Shown here piece after piece: positions 53,037 to 62,569 of a stretch of 64,000 nt of DNA. The notes under the pieces are model-generated. The model searched no databases. It was not told where the DNA came from and worked only from the letters and a program-made list of their open reading frames with translations. This DNA is from Cyclobacteriaceae bacterium (GTDB lineage Bacteria > Bacteroidota > Bacteroidia > Cytophagales > Cyclobacteriaceae): NCBI GenBank assembly GCA_022841475.1, contig JALHRJ010000016.1, positions 1-64,000 of the forward strand, given 5' to 3'. Made by a program: the position numbers and the translations under genes. The first letter of the stretch is position 1. Each line of letters begins with the position of its first letter.

Positions 53037-54107
53037 TCAAAACCACTTTTTGTGCTTAAAGTAGATAATCATAACAAAGAAAATCACACCCATAATGGCA
53101 AGCACGCCAAAATAACCATTAGTCCATTCTAGTTCGGGCATATTGCGGAAGTTCATGCCGTAAACCCCGGCAATAAAGGTGAGCGGAATGAAGATGACTG
53201 TAATAATTGTCAGCAGTTTCATGACTTCATTCATCTTATAATTGATGGTATTCATGTATAAATCCATGAGGGTGGAAGTAAGATCTTTGTAGGTATCCAG
53301 CGAGTCAATCAGATGGATCACGTGATCATATACATCGGAATAGTATTTGATGCTTCTCTCCTCGATAAATTCATCTTCATTTTTCACAACCTTATTTAAC
53401 GCTTCACGCAACGGGTAAACAACTTTCCGTAGGTAAATAAATTCCTTGCGCAATTTCTGAATGCGTTGAAAATCTTCTACCGTAGGATTATTCGAAATAC
53501 TATCTTCAATTTCTTCAACCTGCCGGCCTATGTTTTCGAGAACCGAATAGTAACTATCCACAATGCTATCGATTAGCCGATACAAGAGATAATCCGCACC
53601 TCTTTTTCTGATAATATTGGTCTCTTGCTTGATTCGGTTGCGAAGACTATCAAAAATATCACCTTCTTTTTCCTGAAATGACAAAACATAATTTTTGCCT
53701 AAAACAAAACTGATATGTTCGTAATCGATGTTGTTTTGCCCATCAATGCGGTACAGCATCTTTAAGGTAAAGAACAGGTGATTTTCATATTCATCGGCTT
53801 TGGGTTGGTGATCGGTATTGTGAATGTCTTCCAGAAGCAGATAATGCAGATCAAATTTTTTACTGATTTTTTTGATCAAATCTCCATCTGATAATCCATC
53901 GACATTGATCCAGTTTATACGGGTAAGGTTACATTGTTCTAAAAGTTCATCAATACCTAGGTTGTCTTTAAAATCATATGAATGCTCATCGTATGAAATT
54001 AATTCGAGGATGACTTTATTATCACTGGCAGCGGTATGTTCATGCTCAGTTAAATGTTCATTCAACTGTTTGAGAACCGCTTTTCTTTTAGACTTGGTTT
54101 GTTTCAT
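53037..54107 (-). CDS. corA: CorA-type Mg2+/Co2+ transporter
   Basis: 356 residues. The cytoplasmic alpha/beta funnel (1-295) includes NWINVDGLSDGDLIKKISKK and LLEDIHNTDHQPKADEY; the last 60 residues contain two membrane helices, with the signature YGMN at residues 316-319 just behind TFIAGVYGMNFRNMPELEW. CorA is a pentameric Mg2+ channel of the inner membrane. The stop is only 10 bases from the stop of the CNNM gene, so the two converge. In the opposite direction it follows the MscS gene by 12 bases, suggesting co-transcription with it. Confidence 0.95.
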   Translation of the reverse strand: MKQTKSKRKAVLKQLNEHLTEHEHTAASDNKVILELISYDEHSYDFKDNLGIDELLEQCNLTRINWINVDGLSDGDLIKKISKKFDLHYLLLEDIHNTDHQPKADEYENHLFFTLKMLYRIDGQNNIDYEHISFVLGKNYVLSFQEKEGDIFDSLRNRIKQETNIIRKRGADYLLYRLIDSIVDSYYSVLENIGRQVEEIEDSISNNPTVEDFQRIQKLRKEFIYLRKVVYPLREALNKVVKNEDEFIEERSIKYYSDVYDHVIHLIDSLDTYKDLTSTLMDLYMNTINYKMNEVMKLLTIITVIFIPLTFIAGVYGMNFRNMPELEWTNGYFGVLAIMGVIFFVMIIYFKHKKWF

Positions 54108-54119
54108 TGATTAGGGTGT

Positions 54120-54956
54120 TTATCGGTTGATGAGTACCCGGCCTGGATAACCAAACTCAATATTTTCTTTTTGAAATCGTTCGTTGATGGATTTTAGAAC
54201 ATCACATTTCAGGTCAAAGGCATTGCCAGGGTTCGAAGCCCACACATAACCGCGCAATTGAATCCCGAAGTCTGCGTAGTTTACAACACGAACCATCACA
54301 GGCGGCTCCCCCTTGGTAAGTTCTTCAGGTGATCGGTTATCGATATAATTAGGATGATTTAGTCCTTCCTCCTGAATAATCTTCATAGCCCGATCAAGGT
54401 CAACCCCAAACGGTACTGGTACCTCCACAAATACACAGGTTTTTTCATCGGTCAGCGTTGAATTAATAATTGTTTCATTACTAATAACACTATTTGGAAT
54501 CACGATGCGTCTGTTCTCAAAATCCTTAATGATGGTGTGGCGTAAGGTTATGTCCTCTACATCACCCGTGTATAACTGACCGATTTTTACCCGATCGCCA
54601 ACACTAAAAGGTTTAAAGATTACAAGAAAGAAACCGCTGATAATATTTGAAAAGGCTGACTGTGAAGCAAAACCAACAATGGCTGCCAGAACCCCTGCAC
54701 CCGTAAGCAACGTGGTGCCTACTGACCTAAAGTAAGGAATGGACCGGAAAATAATAATGGCCGCGATCAGATATATCAGAAAGTCAACGGCATTTTTAAA
54801 AAAGTTATAACGGGTAGGATCTACCTTTAATTTTTTAGCTGCACCCCTGATAAAACGACCGATCAGGAACCGAAGCAACCGGGAAACCAAAAAAGCGAAG
54901 GCCAGCACAATTAGGGCAAAGGCCACTTGTTCCCACTTCTCGTCAACAAAGTTCAT
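54120..54956 (-). CDS. MscS-family mechanosensitive channel
   Basis: 278 residues. Three membrane helices (about 10-28, 60-80, 85-118) precede the beta domain. The pore helix FASQSAFSNIISGFFLVIFK then PFSVGDRVKIGQLYTGDVED is the classical MscS motif. The C-terminal cytoplasmic vestibule (about 175-278) ends FGYPGRVLINR. It opens under membrane tension to release solutes in hypo-osmotic shock. First gene of a likely mscS-corA operon. Confidence 0.93.
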   Translation of the reverse strand: MNFVDEKWEQVAFALIVLAFAFLVSRLLRFLIGRFIRGAAKKLKVDPTRYNFFKNAVDFLIYLIAAIIIFRSIPYFRSVGTTLLTGAGVLAAIVGFASQSAFSNIISGFFLVIFKPFSVGDRVKIGQLYTGDVEDITLRHTIIKDFENRRIVIPNSVISNETIINSTLTDEKTCVFVEVPVPFGVDLDRAMKIIQEEGLNHPNYIDNRSPEELTKGEPPVMVRVVNYADFGIQLRGYVWASNPGNAFDLKCDVLKSINERFQKENIEFGYPGRVLINR

Positions 54957-55073
54957 GACCCCGAAATTAGTAATTAGTTAGCAGTTGCAGGCAACCAACC
55001 CATTTTTTGAAAACGTAACTATCCCTTACTATTTGATGTTTACTATTCCGGTGATTGCTTATTATTGCATCTC

Positions 55074-56048
55074 ATGACCAAAAATCTGGAAATTATAAAG
55101 GCCCCAGTGGCCAGGGAGATGGCCGACTTTGAGCAAAAGTTCAGGGCTTCCATGAAAACCAAGGTTCTCCTGCTGGATAAGATCATGAGCTACATTGTGA
55201 AACGCAAAGGCAAACAGATGCGGCCCATGTTTATCTTTTTGAGTGCCGGTGCCTGTGGTCAGATCAATGAGTCAACTTATCGGGGTGCCTCCTTAATAGA
55301 GTTGGTTCATACGGCAAGCCTGGTGCATGATGACGTGGTGGATAATTCAAATTACCGCAGAGGTTTTTTCTCTGTAAATGCCTTGTGGAAAAACAAAATC
55401 GCAGTGTTGGTAGGCGACTTCCTGCTGACGCGAGGATTGTTTCTCGCCCTTGAGCATAAAGACTATGATCTTCTATCAATCTGTACCGATGCCGTGAAAG
55501 AAATGAGCGAGGGGGAATTGATGCAAATGGAGAAAGCCCGGCACCTGGATATAACCGAAGAAATCTACTATGAGATCATCCGACAAAAAACTGCCTCGCT
55601 GATTGCTTCGTGTTGCGCGGTAGGGGCCAGTTCGGTAGGCGCTTCGCCAGAAGTAGTTAAAAACATGAAAACGTTTGGTGAGCTGGTTGGCATGGCCTTT
55701 CAAATTAAGGATGACTTATTTGATTATGGTGAGGATGAAATCGGAAAACCTTTGGGTATTGATATTAAAGAGAAGAAGATGACCTTGCCACTTATCCATT
55801 CACTTTCCAAAGCCTCGTGGCTGGAGAAGCGAAAGATCATCGGCATCGTTAAAAATGACAGTGAAAACTCAAAGAAGGTTAATTACGTGATTGAATTTGT
55901 AAAAAATTCAGGTGGTATTGAGTACGCCAATCAGAAGATGCGGGGCTATCATGCAGAAGCATTACAAGTGCTTAATACTTTTCCTGCTTCCGAATACAAG
56001 ACCTCGCTGGAAGACCTTGTTCAGTATACGATCGAGAGAAAAAATTAG
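55074..56048 (+). CDS. Polyprenyl diphosphate synthase
   Basis: 324 residues from ATG 55074. The first Asp-rich motif HDDVVDNSNYRRG (Asp86, 87, 90) and the second IKDDLFDYGEDEIGKPLG (Asp213, 214, 217), along with KRKGKQMRPMFIFLSAG near residue 43, are all present, so the enzyme is likely active. It adds isopentenyl units to make the side chain of menaquinone (C30-C40); chain length cannot be set by eye. The last four bases overlap the stop of the convergent hypothetical gene. Confidence 0.94.
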   Translation: MTKNLEIIKAPVAREMADFEQKFRASMKTKVLLLDKIMSYIVKRKGKQMRPMFIFLSAGACGQINESTYRGASLIELVHTASLVHDDVVDNSNYRRGFFSVNALWKNKIAVLVGDFLLTRGLFLALEHKDYDLLSICTDAVKEMSEGELMQMEKARHLDITEEIYYEIIRQKTASLIASCCAVGASSVGASPEVVKNMKTFGELVGMAFQIKDDLFDYGEDEIGKPLGIDIKEKKMTLPLIHSLSKASWLEKRKIIGIVKNDSENSKKVNYVIEFVKNSGGIEYANQKMRGYHAEALQVLNTFPASEYKTSLEDLVQYTIERKN

Positions 56049-56509
56049 GATAATCTTACCTTATCTCTTCCTGCTTCCAGAATAGCATATTCTTTGGAAC
56101 GCTTATAAAGAGGCTCCTCCAAAATTTGCGATGCCGGCCCGATGTTAGAAGGCGAGTAGGTACCTTCAGTTTCCCACCATTTCTTTGCATTTTCGCGAGC
56201 TTCAGTTTTATCTACTTCAAAGTAGTTGATAATGGAATCAGAGATGATCCAGGGCTTGGCTACAGTAGCATATTTTTCAAAGATCATCGATCGCATCTGT
56301 GTACCGCTCGTTTGATTTTTGAAATGAGAAAGGGTATAGGACATGGTTTCAGGCTCAGTCATGATCATATCCCAATATCTTTTGGAGGTAACAATCTGTG
56401 CGGTAGTCAATAGATAACCGTATCCTTTTTCGATGGGCTCTTTCGTGATCTGGCAACTAGCCCTGAATTCCTTCTTTTTTTTGCCGAACAGTGTATCTAA
56501 AAGTGCCAT
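56045..56509 (-). CDS. Hypothetical protein, 154 residues
   Basis: A soluble protein starting MALLDTLFGKKKKEFRASCQ, with no signal or membrane span. The segment CQITKEPIEKGYGYLLTTAQ followed by VTSKRYWDMIMTEPETMSYT gives a mixed alpha/beta profile and a good codon pattern over the full length. I do not recognise the family. Neighbours are an isoprenoid enzyme (convergent) and a TlpA-like gene; neither suggests a role. Confidence 0.6.
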   Translation of the reverse strand: MALLDTLFGKKKKEFRASCQITKEPIEKGYGYLLTTAQIVTSKRYWDMIMTEPETMSYTLSHFKNQTSGTQMRSMIFEKYATVAKPWIISDSIINYFEVDKTEARENAKKWWETEGTYSPSNIGPASQILEEPLYKRSKEYAILEAGRDKVRLS

Positions 56510-56628
56510 GGTTTTGATTTTACTCTATTAGATACTTCGTTTTGAGTAAATAGTTGCATGGCCTGACTATTTTTTTAATCAAACCCTCAAAAAACTGTCG
56601 TGAGTTGGGATTATGGTTCAGGAATTTG

Positions 56629-58074
56629 TCAGGTTCCTTTCCCGGGAGCTGCCTTTTTCGCTTGAATGAATTTCTCGTGTTTGATGAAAAAATCCTCCAA
56701 CTGCTTTACGGGTAACTTTTTACCGATGATTTTATGTTTATTATCAAGTATATAAAGTGATGGGGTAGTATCAGAGTGATAAAGCTTGGAGTAGTGCTGA
56801 GGAATGTAGGAGCGAGGACCGTTTACCGATATCCAGGTTGTTTTCATTTCTTTTATGAAGTCTTTCATTTTTTGAATGGAGGTATCTGAGGATACAGCAT
56901 ACACCTCTAAATCAAACTTCGTTCGACTCTTATTGTAGAACTCAACCAACTTAGGCGTTTCCTCACGGCAATGACCACAGTCTGGATCAAAAATCCATAA
57001 TATGGTGTATTTGTTTTTGATGTCATATATGGAGCGGGGTTGCAGGTTTTGATCTTGCATGATCAGGTTGGCTCCTATTTTACCGACAAGGCTTGGGCGT
57101 AACTTTTCGGCATAGTCCTTTAGGTTTTGCTTTATTTTGTCACTCACCCAAAAGTTCATCTCCCCAGAAGCGAAGTATTTATCATACAATCGCACATACA
57201 CTTCGTCCAGACCCATAATCTCCGGATTCTGATACATAAACACACAGTTCCATACTAAGTATTTATATGTTTCGGGATTCTTCCTTGCTTTAGCTACCAT
57301 CTTATCAATGGCCAACATAATGGTGTCGGGCACCGGTGCATAAAGTTTATTCAGATACTCTTTGATTTTCTCCTGATAGATAGGCCTTGGCAAACGAAGC
57401 AGTGCATCATCGGCAAGATCAAACTTGTCAAAGAAGTGTTCGCGGTAATATAGCAACTGAAATGTTGAGTCGATCGTGCCATCAGCTTTTTTAGGTGGTG
57501 CTGGTGCTTCTATGGGTTGGGTTGCCTTCAGTAAGCGGGCCGTTAAGCTTGTTGGATTTTTTTCAACCAATTCATTTTGATACTTAACAACCTGTTCATT
57601 GATTTTCGTAAAAGATTCCCGGGCAGATTTCTTTTGATCTTCGGCTAGCGAACTGTCCTTGAGTATTTTTATAAAAGGCTCAGCTTCCTTACCGCGCTCC
57701 ATATTGAAACGCATATTCTCAAAGAAGAGTCGATTGTCTTCGTCTCCTTTTACTGTAACGGTTTTTATAAAATCTTCTGAATTCCCTTCGATGGTAAATT
57801 TCTGATTGGAGCCCACTACAAAATCAAAAATCTTTGATTTACCGAGCACAAGAAAATACACGCCCTGAGGCAAGCTTTGTGCATTATCAAACTTGAAAGC
57901 CCCCGCTACTGTGGAGCGCGCGGTATCTTTTAAATAGGTTTGTTCGCCATAGTAATGCCCCAAAAAAACTGTTGTATCATTCCAGCCCTTTATTTTGAAG
58001 TCAATGGCATAACCAGTTTGGCCAACAACCTGAAGCGAAGAAAAACCAAGTAATAAAACAATCAACAACCTCAT
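56629..58074 (-). CDS. TlpA-like exported thioredoxin with DUF4369-type N-terminal domain
   Basis: 481 residues from ATG 58074; a longer frame exists to 58134, but MRLLIVLLLGFSSLQVVGQ is the real signal peptide. The mature N-terminus GYAIDFKIKGWNDTTVFLGH resembles DUF4369, followed by a helical central region (DUF5106-like, about 130-330). The thioredoxin domain starts near 345, with the CGHC pair (Cys366, Cys369) in WIFDPDCGHCREETPK and the cis-Pro in DTTPSLYI. It acts in the periplasm as a thiol-disulfide reductase. Bacteroidota carry many such paralogues; the target is unknown. Confidence 0.9.
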   Translation of the reverse strand: MRLLIVLLLGFSSLQVVGQTGYAIDFKIKGWNDTTVFLGHYYGEQTYLKDTARSTVAGAFKFDNAQSLPQGVYFLVLGKSKIFDFVVGSNQKFTIEGNSEDFIKTVTVKGDEDNRLFFENMRFNMERGKEAEPFIKILKDSSLAEDQKKSARESFTKINEQVVKYQNELVEKNPTSLTARLLKATQPIEAPAPPKKADGTIDSTFQLLYYREHFFDKFDLADDALLRLPRPIYQEKIKEYLNKLYAPVPDTIMLAIDKMVAKARKNPETYKYLVWNCVFMYQNPEIMGLDEVYVRLYDKYFASGEMNFWVSDKIKQNLKDYAEKLRPSLVGKIGANLIMQDQNLQPRSIYDIKNKYTILWIFDPDCGHCREETPKLVEFYNKSRTKFDLEVYAVSSDTSIQKMKDFIKEMKTTWISVNGPRSYIPQHYSKLYHSDTTPSLYILDNKHKIIGKKLPVKQLEDFFIKHEKFIQAKKAAPGKGT

Positions 58075-58221
58075 TTTTCGTTCAAGATTAATGTTTGACA
58101 AATTTCTAAAATTCAAAGGTCTTTCCAAGAACAATTAATAGGCCAATGTAACGGAAGGTAAGTTTGCCCCTCAATTTTCTTCACTAACCTTCCTACCTTA
58201 TGCACTATCAACTTTTAAAAT

Positions 58222-58229
58222 TACTTTTG
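58222..58229 (+). promoter_or_regulatory. Candidate -7 box (TAnnTTTG) of the gld operon
   Basis: TACTTTTG fits the Bacteroidota -7 consensus exactly and lies 11 bases before the gldA ATG at 58241. The expected -33 TTTG box was not clear at the normal distance, so confidence is low. Confidence 0.35.
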
Positions 58230-58240
58230 CAGCGCTAAAA

Positions 58241-59161
58241 ATGTCGTTATACGTTTCCCATCTCACCAAAGTCTATGGTCAGCAAAAAGCTGTAGATGAT
58301 ATCTCATTTTCAATTGAGAAGGGTGAAATAGTTGGGTTTTTGGGCCCCAACGGAGCGGGCAAGTCTACCACTATGAAGATTGCTACCGGGTACCTGCCTC
58401 CAACATCCGGTTCGGTTCATGTAAATGATCATGATGTTACATTGCAGTCGCTTCGCGTGCGGAAAATGATAGGCTACCTGCCTGAACATAATCCTCTTTA
58501 TCTGGATATGTATGTGCATGAGTACCTTCATTTTATTGGGAGGATTTTTGAAATTACATCCTCCACGTTAAAAGTGCGGGTTCCTGAGATTATTTCCCTT
58601 TGTGGATTAAGGTTGGAGCAAAATAAAAAGATTGAGGCCTTATCGAAAGGTTTCCGCCAACGCGTAGGGCTTGCTCAGGCACTGATACACAACCCGGAAG
58701 TATTGATATTGGATGAACCCACCACAGGACTTGATCCCAACCAGATTTTAGAAATCCGAAAGCTGATCAAAGATATTAGTCAGAATAAAACCGTGCTCTT
58801 CTCCACACACATCATGCAGGAAGTGCAAGCTCTTTGCGATCGGGTAATTGTTATCAACCGGGGTGAAATTGTGGCAGATGATACTGTGAATAATTTATTA
58901 AAGCAGACAGGAAATGTAGATGTAGAAGTTGAGTTTGAAGGAGAAGTGAATGAAGATGATTTACGGATGTTGCCCGGAGTTGAAGGAGTAATCCAACTGC
59001 GAAAAGGATGTTATCGTCTATCTGCGAAAGAGGGTTTTGATTTGCGTCCGGAAGTATTTCGCTTTGCGGCCGACAAAAAACTTTCATTGATTGGATTGAA
59101 ACAGCAAGAGAATACGCTGGAAGAAATTTTCAGATCATTAACCTCAAAAGAAGCGGTATGA
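58241..59161 (+). CDS. gldA: Gliding-motility ABC transporter, ATP-binding protein GldA
   Basis: 306 residues. Walker A GPNGAGKST (35-43), ABC signature LSKGFRQRVGL (about 133), Walker B VLILDEPTTGLD (about 153) and switch His in STHIMQEV (about 187) are present. The last 80 residues form the extra C-terminal domain of this subfamily. GldA, GldF and GldG form an ABC complex required for gliding in Flavobacterium johnsoniae. Start at ATG 58241. The stop overlaps the gldF start by four bases (ATGA). Confidence 0.93.
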   Translation: MSLYVSHLTKVYGQQKAVDDISFSIEKGEIVGFLGPNGAGKSTTMKIATGYLPPTSGSVHVNDHDVTLQSLRVRKMIGYLPEHNPLYLDMYVHEYLHFIGRIFEITSSTLKVRVPEIISLCGLRLEQNKKIEALSKGFRQRVGLAQALIHNPEVLILDEPTTGLDPNQILEIRKLIKDISQNKTVLFSTHIMQEVQALCDRVIVINRGEIVADDTVNNLLKQTGNVDVEVEFEGEVNEDDLRMLPGVEGVIQLRKGCYRLSAKEGFDLRPEVFRFAADKKLSLIGLKQQENTLEEIFRSLTSKEAV

Positions 59162-59880
59162 TCCAGGTATTTGCCAAAGAGTTTAACAGCTTCCTGAATT
59201 CACTGATTGCCTATATCGTAATCGGATTTTTTCTTACGGGTATCGGGTTAATGATGTGGGTGTTTCCCGAAACATCGGTGTTAGATTATGGCTTCGCTGA
59301 TCTTGATACGTTGTTCTCGATGGGTCCCTATGTATTTATCTTTCTGATTCCGGCCATCACCATGAAAAGTTTTGCTGAGGAGAAAAAGATGGGAACACTT
59401 GAGTTGTTGTTAACAAAGCCACTAAGCGACTGGCATGTAGTGTTGGGAAAATTCTTAGCCGCCTGGGCATTGGTTTTTCTTGCCTTGATACCAACCATTA
59501 TTTACTACTTCACGGTTTACCGTTTGGGTAACCCGGTTGGTAATATTGATACAGCCGGAGTGATTGGTTCTTATCTGGGGCTTACGTTGCTTGCGATGGT
59601 GTTCTGTGCCATTGGGTTGCTGGCTTCATCCCTCACATCCAATCAGGTTGTGTCATTTATTTTAGCTGCGTTCCTATGTTTTATTATTTATACTGGATTT
59701 GATTCACTCTCTTCTTTGGGTGCAAATGCCGCGTTGTTCGTTAAGCAAGCCGGCATATTGTATCATTATGAAGCACTCAGCAAAGGCTTGGTCGATAGTC
59801 GCGATGTGATTTATTTTCTGAGCGTAACTGGATTTGTTTTACTTACCACCAAAGTGGTTATCAGCAGCAGGCAATGGTGA
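59158..59880 (+). CDS. gldF: Gliding-motility ABC permease GldF
   Basis: 240 residues with about six membrane helices. The starting block (MIQVFAKEFNSFLNSLIAYI), the segment FLIPAITMKSFAEEKKMGTL followed by ELLLTKPLSDWHVVLGKFLA, and the last helix pair match the ABC-2 type permease GldF. It is four bases overlapped with gldA and seven bases overlapped with gldG. In the membrane it would pair with the GldA ATPase. Confidence 0.92.
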   Translation: MIQVFAKEFNSFLNSLIAYIVIGFFLTGIGLMMWVFPETSVLDYGFADLDTLFSMGPYVFIFLIPAITMKSFAEEKKMGTLELLLTKPLSDWHVVLGKFLAAWALVFLALIPTIIYYFTVYRLGNPVGNIDTAGVIGSYLGLTLLAMVFCAIGLLASSLTSNQVVSFILAAFLCFIIYTGFDSLSSLGANAALFVKQAGILYHYEALSKGLVDSRDVIYFLSVTGFVLLTTKVVISSRQW

Positions 59881-61553
59881 ATTGGATGAAAAGTAAAAAA
59901 ACGGGTGATCTGTTGTTGATAGCCAATGGGCTGGTGTTGGTGATATTGATTAATATGCTTGCCTCATTTTATTTTTTTCGTCTTGATCTTACGGAGGAGA
60001 AACGTTATACAATTCAACCGCAGACTAAAGAGCTGTTAAGTAATCTGGAAGATGATGTTTTTGTAGAAGTCTTTTTGGAGGGTGAGGATTTGAATCCCGA
60101 GTTCCGGAGACTTCAAAAATCCATTCGTGAAACACTGGAGGAATTTAAAATATATTCAGGCAACCGGCTTCAATACCTATTCACCAATCCACAACAGGCG
60201 GCCAATGAAAAAGCCCGCAACGAATTTATTACTGAGTTAAATTCAAAAGGTATTAGTCCAAAAAATGTAATAGAAACGCGCGATGGTCAACGTGTGGAGA
60301 AATTTGTATTTCCGGGTGCCCTGGTTTCCTATGAAGGTTTTGAAACCGGTGTAATGCTGTTAAAAGGAAGTCGCGCACAAAATATCAATCAATCTCTTGA
60401 AGAAATTGAATTTGAATTAGCGAATGCTATTCACAAGTTAAGTAACATAGATCGTAAGCGGATTGGTCTTCTTACAGACCACGGTGAGCTAGACAGTCTT
60501 GAGTTTGCAAGCTTCAACAACGCATTGCTGGATCAATATGATGTCTTTAAAGTTTCACTAGCAAACAAGACATCCATAACAGGCTATGATTTATTAATCT
60601 CAGCCAAACCCACGCGAGAATTTTCCGCAGCGGATAAATATAAAATTGATCAATACCTGATGCACGGAGGCAAACTTCTCTTTTTACTCGATCGCCTTGA
60701 TGCGGATATGAAACGCGCCTCCGAAGAAGACTATTTTGCTTTTCCGTATGATCTTAATCTGGATGATCAGTTGTTTAAATATGGCGTGCGTATCAATCAG
60801 GATCTTATTCAGGATGGTGTGTCAGGCAAATATCCAATTGTAGTTGGTGGCGACCGCAATCAGCCTCAGATTATGCAAATGGACTGGCCTTTCTTTCCGC
60901 TGGTTAATCAATATGCCAATCATCCCATCACCAGAAACCTGGATGCCTCTTTGTTGAAGTTCGTAAGTAGTATCGACACCGTAAAAGCGGTAGGCGTAAC
61001 AAAGACTCCCTTGTTGTTTTCATCGCAGTATTCAAGAAAAGTTATGGCACCCGTTAAAGTTGGTGTCAACGATCTGCGCAAGCAAATGCAGGAAGGCAAT
61101 TTTGATGCTGGTAAAATTCCGATTGGATATTTATTGGAAGGCGAGTTTACATCTCTTTACAAAAACCGTTTTGCACCAGAAGGCGTTGATACAACCGCGT
61201 TTAGAGATCAAAGCGAGCCGACAAAAATGATTGTTATTGCCGATGGCGACCTGGCACGCAACGATGTTAATCCCCGCGATGGCAATCCTCAGCAATTAGG
61301 ATTGGACCCGTTTACACAATATACCTTCGCCAATCAGGATTTGCTGATGAACATGGTTGCTTATCTCGTTGACGAAAATGGATTGATCAAAGCTAGAAAT
61401 AAAGAAGTTCGGGTACGACCACTGGACAAAGAAAAAATCCGCAACGAAAGATCGTTCTGGCAAGTAATAAACCTGGTGGTACCAATTGTCATTCTTATTC
61501 TGTTTGGATTGGTAAGATCGTATTGGAGAAAAATAAAATTTACACGCTTCTGA
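59874..61553 (+). CDS. gldG: Gliding-motility protein GldG (auxiliary ABC component)
   Basis: 559 residues. An N-terminal membrane helix (GDLLLIANGLVLVILINMLA) is followed by the periplasmic GldG/ABC_transp_aux domain (FYFFRLDLTEEKRYTIQPQT, DDVFVEVFLEGEDLNPEFRR) and a C-terminal helix at about 527-550 (VINLVVPIVILILFGLV). It starts at ATG 59874 within the end of gldF. Together with GldA and GldF it forms the gliding ABC module. In other Bacteroidota, loss of it stops gliding. Confidence 0.9.
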   Translation: MVNWMKSKKTGDLLLIANGLVLVILINMLASFYFFRLDLTEEKRYTIQPQTKELLSNLEDDVFVEVFLEGEDLNPEFRRLQKSIRETLEEFKIYSGNRLQYLFTNPQQAANEKARNEFITELNSKGISPKNVIETRDGQRVEKFVFPGALVSYEGFETGVMLLKGSRAQNINQSLEEIEFELANAIHKLSNIDRKRIGLLTDHGELDSLEFASFNNALLDQYDVFKVSLANKTSITGYDLLISAKPTREFSAADKYKIDQYLMHGGKLLFLLDRLDADMKRASEEDYFAFPYDLNLDDQLFKYGVRINQDLIQDGVSGKYPIVVGGDRNQPQIMQMDWPFFPLVNQYANHPITRNLDASLLKFVSSIDTVKAVGVTKTPLLFSSQYSRKVMAPVKVGVNDLRKQMQEGNFDAGKIPIGYLLEGEFTSLYKNRFAPEGVDTTAFRDQSEPTKMIVIADGDLARNDVNPRDGNPQQLGLDPFTQYTFANQDLLMNMVAYLVDENGLIKARNKEVRVRPLDKEKIRNERSFWQVINLVVPIVILILFGLVRSYWRKIKFTRF

Positions 61554-62488
61554 TGCAGGAGAAAAAGAACATCCGTTTGCTAGTTTCCCTGGTAGTACTT
61601 ATCGGGTTATGTGTTGTTTTTATCTTTTTTGGAAGTAGTAGAAATGCTGTTGATGTAGATAAAGAACTTTTTCGGGTAGAGGATCAAACTCAAGTGAACA
61701 AAGTTGTGATGGATAGTAAGCAAAGCAACATTGAACTTAGGTTTGATGGATCAAAATGGCTCATAAATAATTCTTTCGAAGCAGACCGGCAGATGGTAAA
61801 AGTTTTTTTTGCTACGATCCTGCAAGCTGAACCAAAACGGCCGCTGGCAGAAGGTATTCAGGATTCTGTTAGCAATTATCTTGTTAATAATGGCATTCGT
61901 GTTACACTCTTCGAAGATGAAGTACTCGTTAAAGATTTTTGGGTAAGTGGTAATGAACGCAAAACCGAAACTTATTTTCAGTTAGCGCAAACTAAGATTC
62001 CCTATTTAATTACGATACCAGGGTATCGGGTTTATGTGGCCTCTATTTTTGAATTGACCGTTCCCGAATGGCGCGATAAGAGAATTTTTAATTTCAACTG
62101 GCAGAACTTTAAAAGTTTACAAGCTCAATTCCCACAGCAAGCAAATCAGGATTTTACAGTTTCATTTGCCAATCAGCTTTTTGGTATAAATGAAGTGGCG
62201 GTGGCAGACACTACCAAATTGAGTAATTATTTGGAGTCGGTCTTTAATCTTCAGGCAGATCAGTTCCCTACTAATATTCCAGGTAAGTATGACAGCCTGC
62301 TCAAAACCGTTCCGGTTTACTCCATTACGATAATGGATATTGCCAACAGGGCATACCAGTTGGAGGTTTTTCCACCACTAAAAGGTGAGCAGGTTATTCT
62401 TGGCCGGGTTAATGCCGACTTGCCTGTGTATTTTAATCCAAAGCAAATTGCTCAAATCGTGCGAAAAAGGAGCTATTTCGAGTACTAA
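61553..62488 (+). CDS. DUF4340-type membrane-anchored periplasmic protein of the gld operon
   Basis: 311 residues from ATG 61553, one base overlapping the gldG stop (TGATG); a TTG at 61523 is in frame but would overlap gldG by 31 bases. One N-terminal helix (IRLLVSLVVLIGLCVVFIFF) is followed by a DUF4340-like periplasmic region (DKELFRVEDQTQVNKVVMDS, VSNYLVNNGIRVTLFEDEVL, RAYQLEVFPPLKGEQVILGR). DUF4340 proteins usually stand next to GldG-like ABC components, so it is probably an extra subunit of the export complex. Confidence 0.8.
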   Translation: MQEKKNIRLLVSLVVLIGLCVVFIFFGSSRNAVDVDKELFRVEDQTQVNKVVMDSKQSNIELRFDGSKWLINNSFEADRQMVKVFFATILQAEPKRPLAEGIQDSVSNYLVNNGIRVTLFEDEVLVKDFWVSGNERKTETYFQLAQTKIPYLITIPGYRVYVASIFELTVPEWRDKRIFNFNWQNFKSLQAQFPQQANQDFTVSFANQLFGINEVAVADTTKLSNYLESVFNLQADQFPTNIPGKYDSLLKTVPVYSITIMDIANRAYQLEVFPPLKGEQVILGRVNADLPVYFNPKQIAQIVRKRSYFEY

Positions 62489-62569
62489 ACCAACCCATTC
62501 ATTCATTTTTCTGATTGGTTTTTCTTTATAACTTTACCGCCCTATACAACCACAAACCACTGATTTGCA

